Source of the DNA: Bacillota bacterium
GTDB lineage: Bacteria > Bacillota > Clostridia > Peptostreptococcales > Anaerovoracaceae
Reading direction: 5' to 3'
NCBI GenBank assembly: GCA_023415235.1
Contig: JAEZLP010000031.1
Location: forward strand, 57,921 to 121,920
Length of the DNA: 64,000 bases
Position numbers and translations under genes: made by a program. This document shows positions 32,989 to 41,954 of the stretch, one piece after another. Numbering within the stretch: the first letter of the stretch is position 1; every line of letters starts with the position of its first letter. The notes beneath the pieces are model-generated. The model had not been told where the DNA came from. It searched no databases and saw only the letters and a program-made list of their open reading frames with translations.

Positions 32989-33954
32989 CTATACGCAACC
33001 CTGAGGAACAGAAAATTTCATGCATGCAGGTTCAATGGTGAAGGTAGTTTCTCCCATCATCGTAATTTCACCGTCAGTACAGAGCTTCATCATTCCCTGT
33101 GGCTTTATGGTCAGGCTCTTGCATTTTCGATAGGTAAGGAAGATCTTGACAACAGGATCCTCCAAATGCGTCCCCTTTCTGTATTTCCCAAGGAGGGATA
33201 AGAAGGTCCTTCTGCTGATATTTCCCACAATACTCACGTCGATCAGGCCGTCTGCCACATCTGCTCCGGGTACGCCTTTAAAGCCGCCTCCGCAATAGCT
33301 TGCATTTCCTATGGCGACGAGCATCAAATCTCCGCTGAAAGCTTCACCGTTATCAAGGCTGATCTCCAGGGTTACCCCTTCTTTTTTCAAAAGGATGATG
33401 CCAACTCCCAATCCGTAGGCAATGGGCGCAGGGACAAAGGGATTATCCTTGATTTCCGCCACCTTGTCAGCCACATTGCAGTCCAGTCCGATATTGAACA
33501 TATTGACACAGTACCGAACCTCCGAATCGGAGGCATACCTGATAAGATCGATGGTTCTCGCTTCTCCGAGAATCTGTCTTTCAATGTCTTCAAAATACTC
33601 GCGCTTGCCGAAATAACGTGGAAAGTCATTTCCTGTACCTGCCGGTATCATTGCGATTTCCGCTTTCGCACAGCCAAATGCTCCGTTTGCCACTTCATTG
33701 AGCGTTCCGTCGCCGCCGCAGGCGTAGAAGCGCATAGTGCTTGTCTCTTCTGATCCGGCTGCTCCAGGTTCGTCTCCCGCTCTCGCCGCCTCGCATCTGC
33801 TCTTAACAAAATGCAGGGCGTCTCCCGGCGCCAATGTCCGGTGTATCTCGTAATCGATCCCCAGTCTTTTGGAGGTCTCGATTATTTTGGGGAGAAAAAC
33901 CTTGCCGGCCTTACCTTTTCCAGCCGCGGGATTCATGATGAAAATATGCTTCAT
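32989..33954 (-). CDS. Diacylglycerol/lipid kinase, YegS/DgkB family
   Basis: 321 residues of the DAGK catalytic family, which phosphorylate diacylglycerol or related lipids at the membrane. Motifs: HIFIMNPAAGKGKAGKVF at the start (nucleotide site NPAAGKG), FYACGGDGTLNEVANG (GGDGTxNE), AMIPAGTGNDFPRYF (P-x-GTxNDF), GNASYCGGGFKGVPGADVADG and DGE near the C-terminus. A Gly/Ala-rich insert (AARAGDEPGAAGSEETS) is unusual and probably a surface loop. AGGAG precedes the ATG. Whether it is DgkB, which recycles diacylglycerol released by LTA synthesis, is plausible given the LTA synthase genes in the window, but unproven. Confidence 0.9.
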   Translation of the reverse strand: MKHIFIMNPAAGKGKAGKVFLPKIIETSKRLGIDYEIHRTLAPGDALHFVKSRCEAARAGDEPGAAGSEETSTMRFYACGGDGTLNEVANGAFGCAKAEIAMIPAGTGNDFPRYFGKREYFEDIERQILGEARTIDLIRYASDSEVRYCVNMFNIGLDCNVADKVAEIKDNPFVPAPIAYGLGVGIILLKKEGVTLEISLDNGEAFSGDLMLVAIGNASYCGGGFKGVPGADVADGLIDVSIVGNISRRTFLSLLGKYRKGTHLEDPVVKIFLTYRKCKSLTIKPQGMMKLCTDGEITMMGETTFTIEPACMKFSVPQGCV

Positions 33955-34159
33955 TCCTTGCTCCTGTTACCCGTATGACGATTGTCCACTGAATTATTCT
34001 AACATAACCAGCCAGGCAGGTAAATTGTTTCTTTCCGAATGCCGCTTGTGTTTGCTTCCGACAAAGCTTGTGTTTCTTGCCGAGACTTTCTTTTAAAGTT
34101 CCTTATTTTGGGTTATAATAAATATCGGCTGAGCAAATCGCATGATGCTGTTTGTTCGC

Positions 34160-34197
34160 GGGGTATTTATAAAATCTGCAGGCTTAAATAATACCCC
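34160..34197 (+). other. Hairpin in the leader of the aminopeptidase gene
   Basis: GGGGTATT (34160-34167) and AATACCCC (34190-34197) form a perfect 8-bp stem 30 bases before the start codon and after a candidate TATAAT -10 (34114-34119). No U-run follows. Function unknown. Confidence 0.5.
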
Positions 34198-34227
34198 ATG
34201 CTGAATGAAATAAAGGAGATATTGATT

Positions 34228-35337
34228 ATGGATTCAAGAATAAAAAAACTGGCGGATATTTTGGTACATTATTCCTGCAATGTGCAGAAGGGAGAAAAAG
34301 TTCTCATCTCATACGAGGGTGAAAGCACAAAGAACCTGGCAAAGCTTCTGGTGAAAGAGGTTTACGACTGCGGAGGGCTTCCCTATGTAGAGATCCGCGA
34401 CTCTTCACTGACCAGAGAAATTCTGTTGCGCTGTGAAGAGGATCAGCTGGCCTTTATGAATGAATACCAGCTGGCTCAGATGAGGGGTATGGCTGCTTAT
34501 ATCGCCATCCGTGCAAGCGACAATACATCGGAGCTTTCCGACGTTCCCTCCGTGAAGATGAATATGTACAACAAGGCGCTCAGGCCTGTGCTTGATTACC
34601 GAGTCAACCACACAAAATGGGTGGTTTTGCGATATCCGAACAATGCTATGGCCCAACTGGCAAATATGAGCCTGGAAGCGTTTGAAAATTTCTATTTCGA
34701 CGTATGTACGCTGGATTACAAGAAGATGTCGGGAGCCATGGACCCCCTCGTTGACCTGATGAACCGGACGGACAAGGTGAGAATCACTGGGAAAAATACC
34801 GATCTGACTTTTTCCATCAAGGGGATCGGCGCTGTGAAGTGCGATGGAGAAAGAAACATTCCTGACGGGGAAGTCTATACCGCTCCGGTCAGAGAGTCCA
34901 TGAACGGAATCATTTCCTACAATACAATGTCAGAAGAGCATGGCTTCACCTATGACAACATCGTATTTGAGATCAAGGACGGAAAGATTATAAACGCAAC
35001 AGCCAATGACACAGAACGGATCAACGCGCTTCTCAATACGGATGAAAATGCCCGTTACTTCGGCGAATTTGCCATCGGCGTCAATCCATATATCCTCCAT
35101 CCTATGAAGGATACTCTCTTTGATGAGAAAATAGCAGGAAGCATCCACCTTACACCCGGAGCTTCCTACGAGGATGCATATAATGGAAACAAGTCGGCCA
35201 TCCACTGGGATCTTGTCTTTATTCAGAGACCGGAATACGGCGGCGGTGAAATCTGGTTTGACGATGTGCTGGTCAGAAAAGACGGTCTTTTCGTCCTTCC
35301 CGAGCTGCTTGCTCTCAATCCGGAGAACTTGAAATAA
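34228..35337 (+). CDS. Aminopeptidase, M29 family (thermophilic aminopeptidase T / AmpS)
   Basis: 369 residues of the M29 metallopeptidases, which remove N-terminal amino acids using two metal ions. The N-terminus MDSRIKKLADILVHYSCNVQKGEKVLI is typical, and metal/active-site segments are RNIPDGEVYTAPVRESMNG, FGEFAIGVNPY, GSIHLTPGASYEDAYNGNKSAIHWDLVF and GGGEIWFDDVLVRKDG. AAAGGAG is nine bases from the ATG at 34228; an earlier ATG at 34198 lies inside the hairpin and lacks a ribosome binding site. Cytosolic peptide turnover is the likely role. Confidence 0.93.
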   Translation: MDSRIKKLADILVHYSCNVQKGEKVLISYEGESTKNLAKLLVKEVYDCGGLPYVEIRDSSLTREILLRCEEDQLAFMNEYQLAQMRGMAAYIAIRASDNTSELSDVPSVKMNMYNKALRPVLDYRVNHTKWVVLRYPNNAMAQLANMSLEAFENFYFDVCTLDYKKMSGAMDPLVDLMNRTDKVRITGKNTDLTFSIKGIGAVKCDGERNIPDGEVYTAPVRESMNGIISYNTMSEEHGFTYDNIVFEIKDGKIINATANDTERINALLNTDENARYFGEFAIGVNPYILHPMKDTLFDEKIAGSIHLTPGASYEDAYNGNKSAIHWDLVFIQRPEYGGGEIWFDDVLVRKDGLFVLPELLALNPENLK

Positions 35338-35390
35338 TAAGGTTCAAAGAAGGTAAAAAATAATCAGGTTTCAAGAAGACAAAGCATAAA

Positions 35391-35432
35391 CACCTGGCCC
35401 GCTTCGATGTCGCAAGCGGCCAGGTGCTTTTA
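35391..35432. terminator. Bidirectional terminator
   Basis: CACCTGGCCCGCTT (35391-35404) pairs with AAGCGGCCAGGTG (35414-35426), one bulged base, followed by CTTTTATT. It separates the aminopeptidase from the convergent DUF3343 gene. Confidence 0.88.
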
Positions 35433-35433
35433 T

Positions 35434-35691
35434 TCAGGCAATCTGTCTGTAATTGACTGCTCCGTCCACATATTCGATCAAATATACTCCTCTGGCGAAA
35501 ATCTGGCTGTTTTCCAATATGTCTATGGCGGTACGGATGGAATTCGTTTTCAGATGAACTGCATATCCGCAGGTCTTCAATAGATTCGGCGGAATTTTTT
35601 TCAATGTTGATCCGATTCTGTTTTCCTGTAGCTTTTCCTGTGCGTAGACAGCCCTGTAATAGGATGAAAAAGCTATCACGTATTCATTCAT
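35434..35691 (-). CDS. DUF3343 protein (putative Se/S carrier-like)
   Basis: 85 residues, the PF11823 family proposed to carry selenium or sulfur on a conserved cysteine. The motif LLKTCGYAVHLK has that Cys (Cys41), with EYVIAFSSYYRAVYAQEKLQ and GVYLIEYVDG at the ends. Only one cysteine is present. It follows dacF by 28 bp on the same strand. Many clostridial copies stand near selenium metabolism genes; here no selD or selenoprotein gene is adjacent, so the role is open. Confidence 0.85.
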   Translation of the reverse strand: MNEYVIAFSSYYRAVYAQEKLQENRIGSTLKKIPPNLLKTCGYAVHLKTNSIRTAIDILENSQIFARGVYLIEYVDGAVNYRQIA

Positions 35692-35719
35692 TCTGTACTT
35701 TACCCCCCATTGGACGGCT

Positions 35720-36961
35720 TTACGACAAGGTCTTAATCATCCTCAGATAAATCTGCATCAAGCTTGCTTTGTTTACGCTTTCCTCCGCTACAACGGGATA
35801 TCTGGCAATTTCCTTGTCTTGCTTATAGATCACCAGTTCTCCCAGCTGATCACCCTTGCTGATCGGTGCGGATATGGTATCATCGAAAACGATCTCGCCC
35901 TTAATAGTATCCTTTTCTCCTTTCTTGACAAGAACGCTTACATAATCCGGGGAAACCGCATTCACCAGATTCGGAGCGCCTTTCTCGATGACCACTGTTC
36001 CCATCGGTTCGCCCTTTTCGGCCAGTTTTACCGAGTCGTAATTAGCAAATCCATAATCCAGCAGCTTTGATGCTTCTGCAAATCTGAGCTTTGACGTCTT
36101 GCTTCCCATAATTACGGCAATTAAAGACAGGTCGCCCTTTTTGGCCGATGCGGACAGGCAATATCCTGCCTCCTGAGTAAAGCCGGTCTTGATTCCTGTT
36201 GCGCCCGGATAGGTTTTAATCATCCGGTTGGTATTGGTCAGTCCCAGTTCTGTTTGTTTTTTCCCCGGAAGACCGACAGTTATGTTTGTCATCCAGATAC
36301 TAAACCAATCCTGGATCTTCTCATGTTTCATCAGTTCCTTTGACATCAATGCTATATCATATGCACTGGTATAGTGATTGGGTACCGGAAGTCCATTGGT
36401 ATTAACAAAATTAGTATCCGTCATGCCCAGTTCTTTCGCCCTCTTGTTCATGTTCTCCACAAAGATTTCCACGGAACCGGAGTGATGCTCCGCAGCAGCC
36501 ACACAAGCGTCGTTGGCGCTGCAGACTGCGATTCCGATCATCAGAGTTTCCAGCTTCTGCTGTTCACCAGGTTCCATATACATCTGGCTGCCGCCCATGC
36601 TTGCCGCCCTTTCACTGATGGTCACCACGTCCTCCAGGCTCATCTGTCCCCTTTCGATGGCTTCCATGATGAGAAGCATGGTCATAACTTTCGTTACGCT
36701 GGCGGGAGGCAGACGGTCATGGGAATTCTGCTCAAATAGCACGGTTCCGCTGCCCGCGTCGATTAGAATTGCTGATTTGGCATCCACGGTCATTCCGACC
36801 GCGCCACCTGTAATGGAGGTGGGCAGAATTGTCGGTACTGTTTCTTCCGCACTTGAAACGACATCGATCAAAGCTTCATCTTCCGCACATACCGCAAATG
36901 GCATCATTGAGATCATCAGAAATACCATAAGCAGAAACGCTATCGCTCTATATTTGGGCAA
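35720..36961 (-). CDS. dacF: D-alanyl-D-alanine carboxypeptidase (DacF/PBP5-like)
   Basis: A 413-residue low-molecular-weight penicillin-binding protein that trims pentapeptides of peptidoglycan outside the membrane. Signal peptide: MPKYRAIAFLLMVFLMISMMPFAVCA. The three active-site motifs are present: SVTK (in LPPASVTKVMTMLL), SAND (in AVCSANDACVAAAEH) and KTG (in GATGIKTGFTQEAGYC). A C-terminal PBP5-type domain (from about 280) and amphipathic helix (VNKASLMQIYLRMIKTL) anchor it. The initiator is TTG with GAGGGGG eight bases upstream; that site is in the 3' arm of a long hairpin (36966-37017), so translation may be structure-controlled. It follows pdp, and deoB-pdp-dacF resembles the drm-pnp-dacF order of Bacillus. 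Confidence 0.95.
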   Translation of the reverse strand: MPKYRAIAFLLMVFLMISMMPFAVCAEDEALIDVVSSAEETVPTILPTSITGGAVGMTVDAKSAILIDAGSGTVLFEQNSHDRLPPASVTKVMTMLLIMEAIERGQMSLEDVVTISERAASMGGSQMYMEPGEQQKLETLMIGIAVCSANDACVAAAEHHSGSVEIFVENMNKRAKELGMTDTNFVNTNGLPVPNHYTSAYDIALMSKELMKHEKIQDWFSIWMTNITVGLPGKKQTELGLTNTNRMIKTYPGATGIKTGFTQEAGYCLSASAKKGDLSLIAVIMGSKTSKLRFAEASKLLDYGFANYDSVKLAEKGEPMGTVVIEKGAPNLVNAVSPDYVSVLVKKGEKDTIKGEIVFDDTISAPISKGDQLGELVIYKQDKEIARYPVVAEESVNKASLMQIYLRMIKTLS

Positions 36962-36965
36962 TATA

Positions 36966-37017
36966 AAAACCCCCTCGCATCAATCTTATATAAAGATATG
37001 GATGTTTTAGGGGTTTT
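36966..37017 (-). terminator. Long hairpin between pdp and dacF: terminator or dacF ribosome-site sequestering structure
   Basis: Nested complementary arms: AAAACCCC (36966-36973) with GGGGTTTT (37010-37017), CATC (36978-36981) with GATG (37001-37004), ATCTT (36983-36987) with AAGAT (36993-36997). On the minus strand the outer arm ends GGGGGTTTTTATATTG, so it resembles a terminator whose 3' arm also supplies the dacF Shine-Dalgarno sequence and is directly followed by its TTG start. Confidence 0.7.
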
Positions 37018-37053
37018 ATGACTATTTTCAGGACTTTGGCCCTGCTGAGGGTT

Positions 37054-38358
37054 TTATTGGATTACCTTTTTCACAAGAGCGCCGATCTCCGGCTTGTCGT
37101 CCTGAATCGAAAATGCTCCGGCTGCTTCCTGCGCCCCTTTATTGACGCGATCCTGGTCATTTCCGTAGACGATTGCAAGAAGATCTCCCTTCTGTACGGG
37201 ATCACCGACCTTTTTATACAGCATGATTCCTGCGGAAAGGTCGATGGAGTCCTCCTTGGTTGCTCTTCCGGCGCCGGAATGCTGGGAGGCAAGACCGATG
37301 GCCCTTGCTTCGATGGCGCCCACATACCCGGCGGCTTCCGAACGTACTTCCGAGGAAGTGGACGGCTGAGGAAACAGGGTGTGATCCCGGATCACCAGCG
37401 GGTTCCCTCCCTGACCTTCTATGAATTCCGCCAGCTTTGTCAAGGCCGCTCCGCTTTCCAGAGCCGTTTTCGCCATTTTGTAGCCTTCCTCCGGAGAGGA
37501 GGCCCTTTCTCCTGCGTAGATCATATAGGATGCAAGTATCAGCGACAGCTCCGTAATATCCGCCGGTCCGTTTTCCTTCAAAGTTTCAATCGCCTCGATC
37601 ACCTCCAGGCTGTTGCCTACTGCAAGGCCAAGAGGCTGGTTCATATCCGTAATCAACGCTACGGTCTTTTTTCCGTCAGCTTTTCCTATTTCCACCATGA
37701 GCTCACCCAGTTCGCAGGCGTCCTCAAACCGTTCCATAAAAGCGCCGTTTCCGCATTTTACATCCAGTATAATGGCGTCGCTGCCAGAGGCCAGCTTTTT
37801 GCTCATGATGCTGGAAGTGATCAGACTGAGATTTTCTACGGTTCCGGTCACATCCCTCAAAGCGTAGATCTTTTTATCGGCAGGGGCGATGTGGGCCGTC
37901 TGGCCGATGACGGAAAGACCGACTCTGTTTACGAGAGAAATGAATTCCTCCGCTTCCAATGTAGTCCTGAAGCCGGGGATGGCTTCCATCTTGTCCACCG
38001 TTCCCCCGGTGAAGCCCAATCCTCTGCCGGACATCTTGGCGATGGGAACACCGCAGGCAGCGGCCAGAGGGCCTACCACAAGTGTCGTTTTATCTCCTAC
38101 GCCTCCCGTGCTGTGTTTATCCACCTTGATTCCTTTGATGGCGGAAAGATCCACCACATCGCCGGAGTCTCTCATGGCTGATGTCAGCGCAAAGGTCTCC
38201 TCTTTGTTCATCCGGTTAAAGAAGATCGCCATCAGGAGCGCGGAGGCCTGGTAGTCCGGAATGGTTCCTTCGGTATAGCCCCGGACGAAGGATTCGATCT
38301 CCTCTTTTTCCAGAATGCCGCCATCTCGTTTTTTATAAATTATATCAATCATATTCAT
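37054..38358 (-). CDS. pdp: Pyrimidine-nucleoside phosphorylase
   Basis: 434 residues; phosphorolysis of thymidine/uridine to base and pentose 1-phosphate. Family motifs: IDIIYKKRDGGILEKEEI, YQASALLMAIFF, DKHSTGGVGDKTTLVV (phosphate site), MSGRGLGFTGGTVDKMEAIPGF (the thymidine/pyrimidine phosphorylase signature), GNGAFM and ITDMNQPLGLAVGNSLEV. AGAGGAG is nine bases before the ATG at 38356-38358. Its product ribose or deoxyribose 1-phosphate is the substrate of DeoB, encoded immediately upstream, so the two form a salvage operon with dacF behind a hairpin. Confidence 0.96.
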   Translation of the reverse strand: MNMIDIIYKKRDGGILEKEEIESFVRGYTEGTIPDYQASALLMAIFFNRMNKEETFALTSAMRDSGDVVDLSAIKGIKVDKHSTGGVGDKTTLVVGPLAAACGVPIAKMSGRGLGFTGGTVDKMEAIPGFRTTLEAEEFISLVNRVGLSVIGQTAHIAPADKKIYALRDVTGTVENLSLITSSIMSKKLASGSDAIILDVKCGNGAFMERFEDACELGELMVEIGKADGKKTVALITDMNQPLGLAVGNSLEVIEAIETLKENGPADITELSLILASYMIYAGERASSPEEGYKMAKTALESGAALTKLAEFIEGQGGNPLVIRDHTLFPQPSTSSEVRSEAAGYVGAIEARAIGLASQHSGAGRATKEDSIDLSAGIMLYKKVGDPVQKGDLLAIVYGNDQDRVNKGAQEAAGAFSIQDDKPEIGALVKKVIQ

Positions 38359-38409
38359 AATCCATATCTCCTCTTAAGCTGACGCGGATATTTTGCTCAA
38401 GCGGCAGCC

Positions 38410-39576
38410 CTATTTCAGAATCTGCTTCAGGAAGCTTTCTCCAATCTCCGATTTCGGTACGGAGAGATATTCGGCGATTGTGGCGCTGATATCGGCAAAG
38501 CTCTTCCGTGTGCCGAGATTTACCCCGGCCTTGACTTTTTCTCCGTATAGAAGCACCGGCACGTATTCCCGTGTATGATCCCAGCCGGTATGAGCCGGAT
38601 CGTTTCCATGGTCCGCGCAAAGGATCAGTATGTCCTCCGGCTTCATGGCTTTCATGATTTCCGGCAGTCTCTGGTCAAATTCCTCGATTGCTCTGCCGTA
38701 ACCCGCAGGATCACGACGATGGCCGAACTTGGAATCAAAGTCCACCAGGTTGGCAAACAGGAAACCCTCAAACTCGGTTTCCATCGCCTCGATGGTCTTA
38801 TCCACACCGTCCATGTTGCTTTCCGTATGCACGGAAACGCTGACGCCCTGTCCGTTGAAGATATCGCTGATCTTTCCGACTGCATAGACTGTCTTTCCAG
38901 CTTCTTTCACGGAATCCAATATCGTCTTTCCGCTGGGGGACACTGCATAGTCCTTGCGGTCTGCCGTTCGGGTGCGCTTTCCGTTTTCCACCACATAGGG
39001 TCTTGCAATGACTCGACCCACCTGCACGTCGCCCACAAGCATTTGTCTGGCAGCTTCACAGATCTCGTAAAGCTTTTCAAGCGGGATTATCGCCGTATTG
39101 GCGGCAATTTGGAAAACACTGTCCGCGGATGTGTATATGATGGGTTTTCCGGTCTTCTCATGTTCCGGTCCCAGGGATTCAATGATTTCGGTGCCGGACG
39201 CCGCATAATTGCCCAGAGTCTCCATTCCAATGGCTTTTTCGTATGCCTTCATAAAATCGTCCGGGAACTTTTCAAAGGTCTTGAAGGGAACCTCCGTATA
39301 CAGGCCGGCGATTTCCCAATGACCGGTAATGGTATCCTTTCCCTTTGACATTTCCGAGAGTCTGCCATAGGCTCCGGCAGGCTCGGCTGTCTCAGGTACT
39401 CTTGCTACACCGTCAATTCTTCCCAGGCCCAGCTTAACAAGATTCGGAATCTCGAAATGCGGCATTGCAGCCGCAATATGATCCAGGGTATTAGCCCCTG
39501 CGTCGCCGTATTTGTCCGCATCCGGCAGCTCCCCGATCCCCAAGCTGTCCAAAACAATCAATATTACTCTTTTCAT
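38410..39576 (-). CDS. deoB: Phosphopentomutase
   Basis: 388 residues; interconverts (deoxy)ribose 1- and 5-phosphate with Mn2+, linking nucleoside salvage to central carbon metabolism. Alkaline-phosphatase superfamily motifs: VILIVLDSLGIGELPDA (first metal site), GKDTITGHWEIAG (phosphothreonine loop), ILCADHGNDPAHTGWDHTREYVPVL (remaining metal ligands). An upstream in-frame extension of 13 codons is open, but the family starts at MKRVILIVLD and GGGGG stands at suitable distance. First gene before pdp. Confidence 0.97.
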   Translation of the reverse strand: MKRVILIVLDSLGIGELPDADKYGDAGANTLDHIAAAMPHFEIPNLVKLGLGRIDGVARVPETAEPAGAYGRLSEMSKGKDTITGHWEIAGLYTEVPFKTFEKFPDDFMKAYEKAIGMETLGNYAASGTEIIESLGPEHEKTGKPIIYTSADSVFQIAANTAIIPLEKLYEICEAARQMLVGDVQVGRVIARPYVVENGKRTRTADRKDYAVSPSGKTILDSVKEAGKTVYAVGKISDIFNGQGVSVSVHTESNMDGVDKTIEAMETEFEGFLFANLVDFDSKFGHRRDPAGYGRAIEEFDQRLPEIMKAMKPEDILILCADHGNDPAHTGWDHTREYVPVLLYGEKVKAGVNLGTRKSFADISATIAEYLSVPKSEIGESFLKQILK

Positions 39577-39592
39577 TCTCCAGCCCCCTGTC

Positions 39593-40327
39593 TTATAAAA
39601 GTTTATATGGAACACATTTCAGATAATCCGTCGAGGTGAGGATATATTCCACATTGTTTCTGATACCCTGAAAACCGTTGCCATAAGCATCCTTTCCGTG
39701 AAGATGCCCGTAGGCCACCTTCTCCGCCCCATACTCCTCGAAAAGCTCTGTAAAGCCGGAACGTCTGAGGGAATCACAGGCGGGAGGGAAGTGAAGCATG
39801 CCTAATATCCTTCCCCGGCTTTCTCTGCCGCCCAGCCCACTGCCCGCAGCCTTTTTTCCGTATCCGGCCTTTGCTGCAGCTTCCAGAGAAAGCCTCAATC
39901 TCCCCAGTTCTCTAAGATAGATCTTTTCATCCTGTGCGGTAAAACCGTCGTCACCAGGGCATATCCAGCCTCTGGACCCGCAGATTGCGCAGCCTTCCGC
40001 TTCATAAAAGGTATTCTGCAGAAAAAACATGTTTTCGAACAACGCGTTGAGTTTGCTTACGGAATTCCACCAAAGATCATGATTTCCCTTGATGAACACT
40101 TTTTTCCCCGGCAGTTTGCTGATCCATTTCAGATCCTCCAACGCATCCTGAAACCGCAGCGCCCAGGAGCTGTCCCCCGGTATCATAACGGTATCCTGTT
40201 CGGAAATCATTTCCTCCCAATTTTTCTTCACCTTTTCCGTATGCCTTACCCACTGTCCGCCATAGATGTCCATGGGCTTTTCCGCAGTAAAGGACAGATG
40301 AAGGTCTGCAATCGCATATATGCTCAT
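39593..40327 (-). CDS. Calcineurin-like metallophosphoesterase
   Basis: 244 residues with the complete metallophosphoesterase signature: IADLHLSF (D-x-H), MIPGDSSWA (GD), FIKGNHDLWWNS (GNHD), MLHFPPACDS (H) and VAYGHLHGKDA (GH-x-H). These are dinuclear-metal hydrolases of phosphodiesters or phosphoproteins; this clostridial group is uncharacterised. The start ATG is at 40325-40327. It lies 16 bp upstream of deoB on the same strand and may be co-transcribed. Confidence 0.92.
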   Translation of the reverse strand: MSIYAIADLHLSFTAEKPMDIYGGQWVRHTEKVKKNWEEMISEQDTVMIPGDSSWALRFQDALEDLKWISKLPGKKVFIKGNHDLWWNSVSKLNALFENMFFLQNTFYEAEGCAICGSRGWICPGDDGFTAQDEKIYLRELGRLRLSLEAAAKAGYGKKAAGSGLGGRESRGRILGMLHFPPACDSLRRSGFTELFEEYGAEKVAYGHLHGKDAYGNGFQGIRNNVEYILTSTDYLKCVPYKLL

Positions 40328-40425
40328 AGGTAATTTTTCCTCACTTGTTTATTGTTTCAATTCATGAACGGCGGTCCATCGGCTTTCGCACGATCAGTCT
40401 GCCTCGTACAAAACGTCCGCCATGA

Positions 40426-41751
40426 TTAGTCTTCCTCATTCAAAGCGTCCGCGGGGTCGTCCTCTATCATACCAATGCCAAGGATTTCTTTGCTGCTGAC
40501 CTGGTCGAGGCTTGCCACACTTCGAAGCTTGCTCTGGATTTTTCGTGTTCTCGTTCCGATCAGCTTGTCCAGCTCCGCATTGGCCTGACTGATTCGCTGC
40601 TGGGTGGCGGAAAGGACATCCCCGAATTTGTCAAACTCCGTTTTTACTGCGCCGAGAATATTCCATACCTCGCTGGAATGCTTCTGGATCGCCAATGTCT
40701 TAAAGCCCATCTGAAGGCTGTTCAGCAGCGCCGCCATCGTGGTCGGACCCGCAATATTGATCTTGTATTCCCTTTGGAGGGTTTCCACCATTCCTCGGCG
40801 GACCACCTCCGCATAAAGTCCTTCAAACGGCAGGAACATGATTCCGAAATCCGTTGTCTGGGGTGGTTCTATGTATTTGTCCCGAATGCTCTTGGCAAAC
40901 GTCTTGATAGCCCGCTCCAGCATTTTAGCCGCCGCGTCGATCTCCTCGGGGTTTCCCGTTTCGTAGGCGTCTACCAGCTTGGTATAGGTATCGGCAGGGA
41001 ATTTGGCGTCGATGGGAAGATATACCACGCCATCCTCGTCTCCCGGCAGCTTGATAGCATATTCAACACGCTCCGAGCCTCCTTTTTTCGTCGGGATGTT
41101 CTCTTCATACTGCTCCGGAGAAAGCATCTGCTCCAATATGGCTCCCAGCTGTATTTCTCCCAGTATGCCTCTTGTCTTGACGTTGGAAAGGACTTTTTTC
41201 AGGTCTCCAACTCCGGAAGCCAGATTCTGCATTTCTCCAAGACCTTTATAAACCTGTTCGAGCCGCTCGCTGACAAGCTGAAAGGATTTGCTGATCCTAT
41301 CCTCAAGGGTTTTCTGAAGCTTTTCATCTACGGTGGCGCGCATTTCCTCCAGCTTTTTGCTGTTCTCCTCCTGCATGGTGGCAATCCGCTTCTCCATGGT
41401 CTGCCGGATCTGTTCCAGCTTCTGTTCATTTTCCATCGCGTTGGTCTTCAGTCTTGCTTCAATCTGGGATAAGGTATCGTTGACGGTCTTCTGAAGCATA
41501 TCGTTTCTCTGGGTCAGCTGGAGGTTCAGCTCCTCAAGCCGTTTATCCTGTACCTCCGTCGACTGTCTCTGCGCTCCGGTCAGGAGATCTCCAAGACTGG
41601 CAAAACTGTTTTGTATGTACTGAAGATTCTTCAGGCTGTGGTCCTCTCCGGTTTTTTTGCGGATCCCCAGAAGGACCGCCATACAGATACAGGACATGGC
41701 AAGAACCAGCAAGCCGATGATTAATACTATGATTTGAATGTTTTCCGTCAT
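40426..41751 (-). CDS. rmuC: DNA recombination protein RmuC
   Basis: 441 residues: one N-terminal transmembrane helix (IIVLIIGLLVLAMSCICMAVLLGI), a long coiled coil (about 45-175), then the RmuC nuclease-like domain (GVGDLKKVLSNVKTRGILGEIQLGAILEQMLSPEQYEENIPT, LPIDAKFPADTYTKLVDA, DFGIMFLPFEGLYAEVVRR, AGPTTMAALLNSLQMGFKTLAIQ). RmuC limits recombination between inverted repeats and has been linked to phage restriction; the PD-(D/E)xK-like core DAKFP is visible. GAGAGGGA precedes the ATG. Confidence 0.95.
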   Translation of the reverse strand: MTENIQIIVLIIGLLVLAMSCICMAVLLGIRKKTGEDHSLKNLQYIQNSFASLGDLLTGAQRQSTEVQDKRLEELNLQLTQRNDMLQKTVNDTLSQIEARLKTNAMENEQKLEQIRQTMEKRIATMQEENSKKLEEMRATVDEKLQKTLEDRISKSFQLVSERLEQVYKGLGEMQNLASGVGDLKKVLSNVKTRGILGEIQLGAILEQMLSPEQYEENIPTKKGGSERVEYAIKLPGDEDGVVYLPIDAKFPADTYTKLVDAYETGNPEEIDAAAKMLERAIKTFAKSIRDKYIEPPQTTDFGIMFLPFEGLYAEVVRRGMVETLQREYKINIAGPTTMAALLNSLQMGFKTLAIQKHSSEVWNILGAVKTEFDKFGDVLSATQQRISQANAELDKLIGTRTRKIQSKLRSVASLDQVSSKEILGIGMIEDDPADALNEED

Positions 41752-41954
41752 ATCCGTTCCCTCTCTTCTTCCTTTGCTTTTTCCTCCGCGCTGTGACCTA
41801 TTTCACGCAGCAGATTCATATATTTATATTAATGCGATGATTTACATGATCCTATGATCCTGACCGGAAGCAAACCGGATGAATCAACGGAATCATTATA
41901 CCATGAAATTTTATTTTTCCATAGAAAATTCAGGGAAAGGAGCCAACTCAATTC

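Noticed and set aside
37018..38181. A 387-codon plus-strand open frame opposite pdp
   Set aside because: Long antisense frame caused by codon bias of pdp; its predicted protein has no family character, and pdp on the other strand has all its motifs.
40426..41751. RmuC as part of a defence island
   Set aside because: Although RmuC has been linked to phage restriction, its neighbours (deoB operon, FeoB-like transporter) are housekeeping and no other defence gene is near.
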